Assembly: GCF_047807365.1 (NCBI RefSeq)
Contig: NZ_JBLOUI010000032.1
Location: 1-28,617, forward strand
Source: Peptacetobacter sp900539645
GTDB lineage: Bacteria; Bacillota; Clostridia; Peptostreptococcales; Peptostreptococcaceae
DNA: 28,617 bases
Direction of reading: 5' to 3'
The notes below the pieces were generated by a model, which saw only the letters and a program-made list of their open reading frames with translations, was not told where the DNA came from and made no database searches. Below, piece by piece: positions 22,580 to 28,617 of this stretch. Positions within the stretch are counted from its first letter, which is position 1. Every line of letters begins with the position of its first letter. The translations under genes were made by a program, and so were the position numbers.

Positions 22580-24373
22580 ATGAAGGTAGTAGAGAGAATA
22601 GCAAGACTTCGTGCTCTTATGGAGCAGAATGGGATAGATGCTTATATAGTTCCGACAGCAGATTTCCATCAGAGTGAGAATGCAGGAGAATATTTCAAAT
22701 GTAGAGAATATATATCAGGATTTGATGGTTCTTATGGGACAGTTATGATAGCAAAGGATGAGGCTGGTCTTTGGACTGATGGTAGATATTGGACTCAGGC
22801 TGAGAAACAGTTAGAGGGAAGCGGAATTTCTTTATTCCATATGTTTGAAGACGGTGTTCCAACTATGGAAGAATATCTTGCACAGATAGTTCCAGAAAAT
22901 GGTAAGGTAGCATTTGATGGACGTGTTGTTTCTATGGAAGAAGGACAGGATTTAGAGAAAGCTCTTGCTCCTAAGAATATATCAATAGAGTATTCATGCG
23001 ATTTAGTAGGTGATGTTTGGGAAGATAGACCAGAGATATCTAAGGAGCCTGTTTTCGTGCTTGATGAAAAATACACAGGTGAAAGTGTTGCTTCTAAGCT
23101 TGAGAGAGTTAGAAATGTTATGAAAGAAAATGGAGCAACTGCGCATATAATAGCATCTTTAGATGATGTTTGTTGGTTAATTAATATGAGAGGAAATGAT
23201 GTTGTTTATTATCCACTTATATTCTCATACGCTTTAGTGAAACTTGATGGCATGGATTTATTTATAGATGAAAGTAAATTAAACGACGAAGCAAAAGCAC
23301 TTCTTGCTGAAAATAATATAACAGTTCGTCCATACAATGATATTTATGAAGAGGTTAAGAACCTTAAAGCTGGTGAAAGTGTTATGGTTGACCCAATGAA
23401 GTTAAATTATGCACTTTACAACAACATACCAGAAGGTGTTGAAAAGATAGAACATCAGAACCCAACTATACTTATGAAAGCTATGAAAAATGATGTTGAG
23501 CTTAAAAATATAAGAAATGCTCATATAAAAGATGGTATAGCTGTTACAAAATTCATGCATTGGATGAAAACTAATGTAGGTAAGATAAAAATAACTGAAA
23601 TGAGTGCAGCTAGAAAGCTTGAAGAGTTCAGAAAAGAACAGAAAGGATATATAAGAGATAGTTTTGAACCAATTTGTGCGTATAAAGATCATGCAGCTAT
23701 GATGCACTATGCACCAACTGACGAGTCAGATGTTGAAGTACTTCCAGAACATTTATTCTTAAATGATACTGGTGGAGGATATATTGAAGGATCTACAGAT
23801 ATAACAAGAACATTTGTAATGGGGCCAGTTGCCGATGAATTAAAAACTCATTTCACAGCAGTTGTTAGAGGTATGATGAATTTATCAAGAGCAAAATTCT
23901 TATACGGATGCTTTGGATATAATTTAGACGCAATAGCAAGAGGACCAATTTGGGACTTAGATATAGATTTCAAATGTGGTACAGGACATGGTGTAGGATA
24001 CCTTCTTAACATACATGAGCCACCAACAGGATTTAGATGGCAGATAGTTAAGTCTAAAAACGAACACCATAAAATAGAAGAAGGTATGGTTTTAACTAAT
24101 GAACCAGGTATATACGTTGAAGGCTCTCATGGTATAAGAATAGAAAATGAAATGATAGTTACTAAGGGAGAAAAGAATGAGTTTGGACAGTTTATGCACT
24201 TCGAAACTATAACATTTGCTCCAATAGATTTAGACGGTATAAATCCAGATGAGATGACTAAGTTTGAAAAAGAGTGGTTAAACAACTACCATGCTCAGGT
24301 ATTCGAAAAAATAGGACCACATCTAACTGAAGAAGAGAGAGAATGGTTAAAAGAATACACTAGAGCTATATAA
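22580..24373 (+). CDS. Xaa-Pro aminopeptidase, M24B family
   Basis: This 597-residue enzyme has two creatinase-like N-terminal domains (about 1-155 and 156-305) and a C-terminal pita-bread metallopeptidase domain (about 310-595), the three-domain form known from eukaryotic XPNPEP1 and many Firmicutes. All five metal ligands are present: D396 and D407 in NDTGGGYIEGSTDITRTF, H470 in GTGHGVGYLLNIHEPP, E508 in LTNEPGIY and E522 in GIRIENEM. It removes an N-terminal residue that precedes proline, acting in the cytoplasm on peptides. No signal peptide. GGGGGC lies before the start. A terminator follows, and then copy B of the structured element and the convergent nhaC gene. Confidence 0.96.
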   Translation: MKVVERIARLRALMEQNGIDAYIVPTADFHQSENAGEYFKCREYISGFDGSYGTVMIAKDEAGLWTDGRYWTQAEKQLEGSGISLFHMFEDGVPTMEEYLAQIVPENGKVAFDGRVVSMEEGQDLEKALAPKNISIEYSCDLVGDVWEDRPEISKEPVFVLDEKYTGESVASKLERVRNVMKENGATAHIIASLDDVCWLINMRGNDVVYYPLIFSYALVKLDGMDLFIDESKLNDEAKALLAENNITVRPYNDIYEEVKNLKAGESVMVDPMKLNYALYNNIPEGVEKIEHQNPTILMKAMKNDVELKNIRNAHIKDGIAVTKFMHWMKTNVGKIKITEMSAARKLEEFRKEQKGYIRDSFEPICAYKDHAAMMHYAPTDESDVEVLPEHLFLNDTGGGYIEGSTDITRTFVMGPVADELKTHFTAVVRGMMNLSRAKFLYGCFGYNLDAIARGPIWDLDIDFKCGTGHGVGYLLNIHEPPTGFRWQIVKSKNEHHKIEEGMVLTNEPGIYVEGSHGIRIENEMIVTKGEKNEFGQFMHFETITFAPIDLDGINPDEMTKFEKEWLNNYHAQVFEKIGPHLTEEEREWLKEYTRAI

Positions 24374-24399
24374 TTGAATAAATTACTATAGATAGAAAT

Positions 24400-24430
24400 A
24401 GGCTGTTGCAATTTTGCAATGGCCTTTTTT
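24400..24430 (+). terminator. Terminator of the aminopeptidase gene
   Basis: AGGC-TG-TTGCAA and TTGCAA-TG-GCCT pair with a symmetric internal mismatch, followed by TTTTT. Confidence 0.8.
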
Positions 24431-24449
24431 ATGAGCACGCAATCACGAT

Positions 24450-24532
24450 TATTTGCTCTCCAGGCTTCAGCGCCTCGTCCATTTATGTAACACATTTCAA
24501 TGTTACGAGGCGCTGAGGACTGGAGCAAAATT
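24450..24532 (+). repeat. Dispersed structured element, copy B (fully paired variant)
   Basis: CTCTCCAGGCTTCAGCG (24456-24472) is as in copy A, and the 25-base apical region is identical to copy A. The inner helix is GCGCCTCGT/ACGAGGCGC, with two base pairs changed on both sides relative to copy A. The 3' strand of the internal loop differs (GAGGACTGGAGC instead of TTGCAGAATTGTCGA), so here it pairs more fully with CTCCAG and the outer helix TTTGCTC/GAGCAAA is short. Confidence 0.8.
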
Positions 24533-24563
24533 TAACTAGTCTTTTTCTTTGTGTTATTTTGTA

Positions 24564-25931
24564 TTATTCAGTTATTTCTTCTGCTTTATCTAGTTCCCAG
24601 TTCCAAGGTTTTTTCTTTATTAGACCGTCTGCATAAGGGATAAACATAGATATCAGTGTAAATACTGCTAGAAGCTGCTGATACCATAGGAATGGGAATA
24701 GTGCAAGTGGGCTAACTGCACCTGCTGTTAAGCTTCCTGCAAGTAATATCTGTGCTCCATAAGGGATAAATCCCTGGAATATACAAGTCCATATATCTAG
24801 TAATGAAGCAGATTTTCTTGGATCTACTTTATATTTTCTACTAAGTTCTTTAGCTATTGGCCCAGTTATTATTATCGCAACTGTGTTGTTTGCAACTGCC
24901 ATATCAGCTGCTGCAGCTATTGCAGATATACCAATCTGAGCTGATTTTTCACTTTTAACAACAGACTGAATTTTTTCTAATATCCACTGAAGTCCACCGT
25001 GCTGAGTAACCATGTGGGCAAGACCACCAGTAAACATTGAAAGCAAGAATATTTCGTTCATTCCTGTAAATCCAGCGTATATATTCTGTGCAAATGTAAG
25101 TGGAGTTAAATCTCCGTAAGCCATACCAACTATACCTGCTACAACTGTTCCAACACCTAGAGTAAGGAATACGTTGAATCCTGATACAGCAAGTCCTAAA
25201 ACTAGTATATAAGGTATAACTTTGACTATGTTGTAATCTAGCTTCTGTATAGGAACTATAGTTTCTGGTTTACCAAATATTATTAAAAGTACAAATGTAA
25301 GAACTGCTGCTGGTAAAGCTATGTAGAAGTTTACCTTGAATTTGTCTTTTAATTCGCAGTTCTGAGTTCTAGTTGCGGCAATTGTTGTATCTGATATTAC
25401 AGATAGGTTGTCGCCAAACATTGCACCACCTATGATTGCAGCAACTATAAGAGTCATATTTAATCCAGCTTTTTCTGCTGTTGCAATTGCTATTGGAGCA
25501 ACTGTACTTATTGTTCCCATAGAAGTTCCTGTTGCTACAGATATAAAAGCCGCGATGACGAACAGGCCAGCAGTTATATACTGAGCTGGGATAAATGATA
25601 ATCCAAGGTTGACAGTAGAATCAACACCTCCCATTGATTTTGCAACTGTTGCAAATGCACCTGCGAATAAATATATAAAACACATTATAAGGATGTTCTC
25701 GTTTCCGCATCCTTTTGCAAACTGAGAGAATTTTTCTTCTATACTTCCTTTAAATATAATGAATGCTACAACAACACCGACAATTATTGCAACTGGTGCT
25801 GGTAGCTGGTAAAATGCCATCTCTGTTCCTGATGTTTCTAATATGATACCTACGCCAAGATATAAGAATATAAATACAGCGAAAGGAATAAGGGCTTTAC
25901 CACTGGGTTTGATTTTTTCGTTTTGATCCAT
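24564..25931 (-). CDS. nhaC: Na+/H+ antiporter, NhaC family
   Basis: The 455-residue membrane protein has about 11-12 helices and NhaC family signatures: a conserved FISVATGTSMGTISTVAPIAIA segment (about 130-150), IIGGAMFGDNLSVISDTTIAATRTQNCELKDKF (about 166-198) with charged residues in the membrane, and a later AAADMAVANNTVAIIITGPIAKELS. Family members exchange Na+ for H+, while relatives such as MleN exchange malate with lactate, so the substrate is not certain. AGGAGG precedes the start. The gene is alone and convergent with the aminopeptidase gene across copy B. Confidence 0.9.
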   Translation of the reverse strand: MDQNEKIKPSGKALIPFAVFIFLYLGVGIILETSGTEMAFYQLPAPVAIIVGVVVAFIIFKGSIEEKFSQFAKGCGNENILIMCFIYLFAGAFATVAKSMGGVDSTVNLGLSFIPAQYITAGLFVIAAFISVATGTSMGTISTVAPIAIATAEKAGLNMTLIVAAIIGGAMFGDNLSVISDTTIAATRTQNCELKDKFKVNFYIALPAAVLTFVLLIIFGKPETIVPIQKLDYNIVKVIPYILVLGLAVSGFNVFLTLGVGTVVAGIVGMAYGDLTPLTFAQNIYAGFTGMNEIFLLSMFTGGLAHMVTQHGGLQWILEKIQSVVKSEKSAQIGISAIAAAADMAVANNTVAIIITGPIAKELSRKYKVDPRKSASLLDIWTCIFQGFIPYGAQILLAGSLTAGAVSPLALFPFLWYQQLLAVFTLISMFIPYADGLIKKKPWNWELDKAEEITE

Positions 25932-26224
25932 TTTTACCTCCTTTATTTTTTATAAGAAAATATATGTGCATATTTTGAATTTTGTTTCAAAATGATTTTC
26001 CTAAAATAAAACTACATATATTATTTTAATTATACACTAGTATTATAAATGTTTTCAATATAAATCTTAAGTTAATAAAGATATGAGAAAAAAATATCTA
26101 TAAAAGATAAAAAAGTTAAGCGAAAATTTTATAGTGATAAATAAATTTTTGCTAAAAAAAATTAACGATAATTATGTTTGGATAATAGTTGTTTTTGAAA
26201 TTGCTGAGGAAACACAATGGAAGG

Positions 26225-26254
26225 AATAGAGTACTATTAGGTACTCTATTTTTT
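26225..26254 (+). terminator. Orphan intrinsic terminator
   Basis: AATAGAGTAC (26225-26234) pairs perfectly with GTACTCTATT (26241-26250), followed by TTTT. No coding region ends before it on this strand. Confidence 0.75.
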
Positions 26255-26331
26255 ATGCAAAAAACGAAAAAAATTATCGTTTCGCCAAGATTTATTGACT
26301 GAATATTCATCGAATGATAACATAAATTATA

Positions 26332-26346
26332 TAATAATGATTATCA
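26332..26346. promoter_or_regulatory. Fur-like 7-1-7 box upstream of the DUF2325 gene
   Basis: TAATAATGATTATCA matches the Firmicute Fur box TGATAATNATTATCA at 13 of 14 informative positions, and the PerR box at 12. It overlaps a TATAAT (26330-26335) about 55 bases before the start codon. A TTGACT at 26295-26300 may be part of another promoter. Confidence 0.5.
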
Positions 26347-26400
26347 AACAGAAAGTTAATGAGAAAAATAAAAATATAAAAATTTTAGGAGGAAAAAGTT

Positions 26401-26694
26401 ATGAGTATTTTAGTTGTAGGCGGACACGAGAGAATGGAGAAAGATTATCTTGAAATGGGGAAAAAATTAGGATTTAAGACAAAGGTCTGTACAAAAAAGG
26501 CAAATAAGTTGGCAAGTTCAATAGGTAATCCTGATGCTGTTGTAATATTGACTTCTACGGTTTCACACAAGATATGCAATATAGTTGAGATGAAAGCAAA
26601 GAAACAAAGTATACCTATATTTAGAAAAAAGAGCAGCAGCAAGAGTGCGTTTACAGAATGTCTTGAAGAAATCAATAGAGAACTTAAATGCTAA
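26401..26694 (+). CDS. DUF2325 domain protein
   Basis: The 97-residue product matches the small DUF2325 family: SILVVGGHERMEKDYLEMGKKLGF at the start (Rossmann-like strand and glycine turn), PDAVVILTSTVSHKICNIVEMKAKKQSIPIFRKKSSSKSAFTECLEEI at the end. The domain looks like a receiver or nucleotide-binding fold and its role is unknown; a SH-K and conserved serines near the C-terminus are typical. TAGGAGGA lies before the start. A Fur-like box overlaps its probable promoter, so iron or metal control is a reasonable guess. A hairpin terminator follows. Confidence 0.88.
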   Translation: MSILVVGGHERMEKDYLEMGKKLGFKTKVCTKKANKLASSIGNPDAVVILTSTVSHKICNIVEMKAKKQSIPIFRKKSSSKSAFTECLEEINRELKC

Positions 26695-26726
26695 TAGAAG
26701 AGTGTTTACAAGTAATCAACTCTTTG

Positions 26727-26761
26727 CTATAAAAATATATAGTAATTTTTATAGTCTTTTT
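26727..26761 (+). terminator. Terminator of the DUF2325 gene
   Basis: CTATAAAAAT (26727-26736) pairs with ATTTTTATAG (26745-26754), followed by TCTTTTT. Confidence 0.75.
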
Positions 26762-26944
26762 AAAAAATAAAATCTATTTAGTATATAAACTAATAATTTT
26801 TAGTGCTTTCATAGGTTTTCCCTATAATTATATAAATAAGTATTGGTAATTACAATAGTAATTGATATTTTTTATCTTGATATAAAAATTTTTTATATGT
26901 AAGATTATATATGGGTAAAAAATTTTCTTATGAGGAGGAAAATC

Positions 26945-28480
26945 ATGAAAAGAAAAATTGCAAGCATCCTTTTATGTGGAGCAATGTTCGCTACAATGCT
27001 AACAGGATGTGGAAAAAGCGATGAAGGCGCATCAGATAGTGCAGCAAAAGATACTTTCACATATGCTGTATCTGATGACTGTGGAAACACATTAAATTAT
27101 TTTACAGCTGATGACAGAACATCAATGACATTAGCTAAAACAGTGAATGAACCATTATTCACAATAGCTGCAGATGGTAATTACAATTACTATGTAGCAG
27201 AAAGCTTTGAACCATCAGAAGATGGACTTACTTATACTTGTAAACTAAAAGCTGATACAAAATGGTCAGACGGAAAACCTTTAACAGCTGACGACGTTGT
27301 TTATACTTTTGAAACATACATGGCTCAGGATGAATCTGGTATGTTAAAAGTAAATGATAAAAATGTAGAAGTTAAAAAAGTAGATGATACAACTGTAGAA
27401 TTCAAATTACCTTCAGTTGCAGCAAGTATGCCAGAAAATATATCAAATGTAAGTCTTTTACCAAAACATGTATTTGAAGGAAAAGATTCATTAGATATGG
27501 ACTTAAACAAAGGTGAAGGCGCAGTAGTTGGATGTGGTCCATATATATTCGAAGAATATAAATCAGGTGAATATATAAAATGTAAAGCAAATCCTAACTA
27601 TGTAAATGGTGAAGCTAAAATACCTAATGTTATATTCCAGATAATAACTAACCCAGAAACAGCTAAAGCAGCACTTCAGAATGGTGAAATAGATGGATGG
27701 GTTATGCTCCCAAATGAATTAGACGGAATGGATGATTTCAAAGTTAGTACATACAGTGAAGGTAGAGTAGCTTATGTTAGATTAAACAGAGTAGCTGACA
27801 GTATGCAGGATAAGAACTTCAGACAGGGTATATTATATGCTTTAAATAGAGATGAAATATTAAAAGCTTCTTATACTTCTTTAGATTATGCACAGCCAAG
27901 TGTATCATTCTTACCTCCAAACAACGGATTCTATTCAGAAGATGTTGAACAGTATACTCAGGATGTAGAAAAAGCTAAAGAATTAGTTAAAAATGGACCT
28001 AAAGCATTAAAAATATGCTACATAGGAGATGATTCAGCTCAGACTGCACAGGCTCAGGTTATACAGGCTGAACTTAAAGAAATAGGAATAGAAGTTGAAC
28101 TTTGTGGTTTAGACCAGGCAGGATATATGGAAACTGCTTACAACAACGAAGATAAAACTTATGATATGTACTTAGGTGGATACATAATGACTATAGATCC
28201 AGATGGATTCAATGGTATGTTCGGAACTGGACAGATGATAAACTATGCAAACGAAGAACTTGATCAGTTATTCGCTGATGGTAGAGCAGAAACTGACCCA
28301 GCTAAGAGAAAAGAAATATACAATAAAGCTCAGAAGTTAGTAGCTGATGAAGCCTTATTCTATCCATTTGGAACTAACTTAAGAATATTAGTTACAAATC
28401 CATCATTAGAAGGAATAGAAGATGCAGGTCTAGCACCAATATTTACTTTTGAAGATATGTCAAAACTTTATTTTAAATAA
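26945..28480 (+). CDS. ABC transporter substrate-binding lipoprotein, oligopeptide type (SBP_bac_5)
   Basis: The 511-residue product begins with a lipoprotein signal peptide, MKRKIASILLCGAMFATMLTGC, with the lipobox LTGC giving C22 as lipidated residue. The mature part has family 5 features: FTYAVSDDCGNTLNYF, TVNEPLFTIAADGNYNYYVAESFEPSEDGLTYTCKLKADTKWSDGKPLTADDVVYTFE, then KNFRQGILYALNRDEIL and the C-terminal DPAKRKEIYNKAQKLVADEALFYPF. It would bind peptides, or possibly another solute such as nickel, outside the membrane. The start at 26945 has GAGGAGG before it, and an upstream in-frame ATG overlaps that site. No permease or ATPase genes follow; a terminator comes 55 bases after the stop, so it seems to be a single-gene transcript. 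Nearly all Gln codons are CAG. Confidence 0.94.
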   Translation: MKRKIASILLCGAMFATMLTGCGKSDEGASDSAAKDTFTYAVSDDCGNTLNYFTADDRTSMTLAKTVNEPLFTIAADGNYNYYVAESFEPSEDGLTYTCKLKADTKWSDGKPLTADDVVYTFETYMAQDESGMLKVNDKNVEVKKVDDTTVEFKLPSVAASMPENISNVSLLPKHVFEGKDSLDMDLNKGEGAVVGCGPYIFEEYKSGEYIKCKANPNYVNGEAKIPNVIFQIITNPETAKAALQNGEIDGWVMLPNELDGMDDFKVSTYSEGRVAYVRLNRVADSMQDKNFRQGILYALNRDEILKASYTSLDYAQPSVSFLPPNNGFYSEDVEQYTQDVEKAKELVKNGPKALKICYIGDDSAQTAQAQVIQAELKEIGIEVELCGLDQAGYMETAYNNEDKTYDMYLGGYIMTIDPDGFNGMFGTGQMINYANEELDQLFADGRAETDPAKRKEIYNKAQKLVADEALFYPFGTNLRILVTNPSLEGIEDAGLAPIFTFEDMSKLYFK

Positions 28481-28534
28481 TTGAGTAAAATGGGGAGGCT
28501 GAAAAGCAATGTCATTAAGTTAGTAGAAAAACAT

Positions 28535-28573
28535 AAAGACCTCAATATTAGAAATAATATGGGGTCTTTTTAT
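28535..28573 (+). terminator. Terminator of the substrate-binding protein gene
   Basis: AAAGACC (28535-28541) pairs with GGTCTTT (28563-28569), extended by AATATT/AATAT inside across a mismatch, followed by a T-rich run. Beyond it is only a TTGACA (28586-28591) that may be the -35 box of a gene outside the window. Confidence 0.8.
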
Positions 28574-28617
28574 TTTATAAAAATGTTGACAAGAATTAAA
28601 AAATGTGTGGTCGCTTT

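Larger units (their letters stand above)
25932..26400. other. Long intergenic region with an orphan terminator and Fur-like box
   Basis: No ORF of reasonable length is present in 469 bases. It holds the nhaC leader, an isolated plus-strand terminator (26225-26254) without any gene before it, and a Fur-like site ahead of the DUF2325 gene. A short segment ACGATAATT (26165-26173) recurs inverted as AATTATCGT (26272-26280), enclosing the terminator. A small RNA or leader attenuator is possible. Confidence 0.4.

Noticed and set aside
22795..23707. Minus-strand ORFs inside the aminopeptidase gene
   Set aside because: Frame shadows of a well-supported gene with no start signals.
5922..24532. CRISPR array, integron attC sites or IS605-type ends as explanation for the repeats
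   Set aside because: Copies are kilobases apart with no spacers, no cas genes, no integrase or transposase in the window, and the attC core sites are absent.
28509..28617. Open frame after the substrate-binding protein gene (MGRLKSNVIKLVEKH...)
   Set aside because: It runs through the terminator hairpin and off the window end; coding is unlikely.

Overview
The window is a strongly AT-rich chromosomal segment from a low-GC Gram-positive anaerobe. Gene content (4Fe-4S nitroreductase, NhaC, FolT, Ppk1/Ppx, several membrane transporters, a lipoprotein SBP), AGGAGG ribosome binding sites, AGA/ATA-rich codon use and TPP and fluoride riboswitches fit a clostridial genome, probably Peptostreptococcaceae. 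This placement is inference; there is no rRNA or marker gene here to fix the species.

Layout. 0.3-3.8 kb: a ferredoxin-nitroreductase gene divergent from an HxlR regulator, then a CaCA-type cation exchanger and CorA on the minus strand. 4.1-7.0 kb: tRNA-Arg(CCG), a FolT-like ECF substrate component, a CPBP membrane protein that lacks two active-site histidines, and a decaying PadR/HAAS-like locus. 7.1-10.7 kb: a TIM-barrel-like protein and the thiM-thiE-thiD salvage operon under a TPP riboswitch with its own terminator. 10.8-14.6 kb: tRNA-Arg(CCT), a macrodomain protein, a DUF4275-like membrane protein, a patatin-like phospholipase and a DUF4829-like membrane protein. 14.7-17.3 kb: a run of immunity-like genes and gene wrecks (truncated ORF, DUF5713 pseudogene, CbrC family, DUF4241, small membrane protein) whose codon use differs from the flanks. 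17.4-22.1 kb: a fluoride riboswitch driving a cation/proton antiporter, then ppk1-ppx behind direct repeats that look like a Pho box. 22.5-28.6 kb: an M24B aminopeptidase, NhaC, a DUF2325 protein behind a Fur-like box, and an oligopeptide-type substrate-binding lipoprotein.

The most unusual signal is not a gene. Six intergenic sites (about 1.65, 5.9-6.1, 10.9-11.1, 13.6-13.7, 22.1-22.2 and 24.5 kb) carry one structured element. It has a variable but self-complementary outer helix, a conserved asymmetric internal loop (CTCCAGGCTTC on one side, CTGCAGAWWGTCGA on the other), a GC-rich helix with paired compensatory changes between copies, a short covarying helix, and a conserved apical loop GTAAYACATTT. 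The outer arms are private to each copy and reach about 40-65 bases per side, which is odd for an ordinary transposon. All copies lie just 3' of a gene on the strand they read from, and at least three abut or contain terminator-like sequence. A structured RNA or a mobile palindromic element are both possible.
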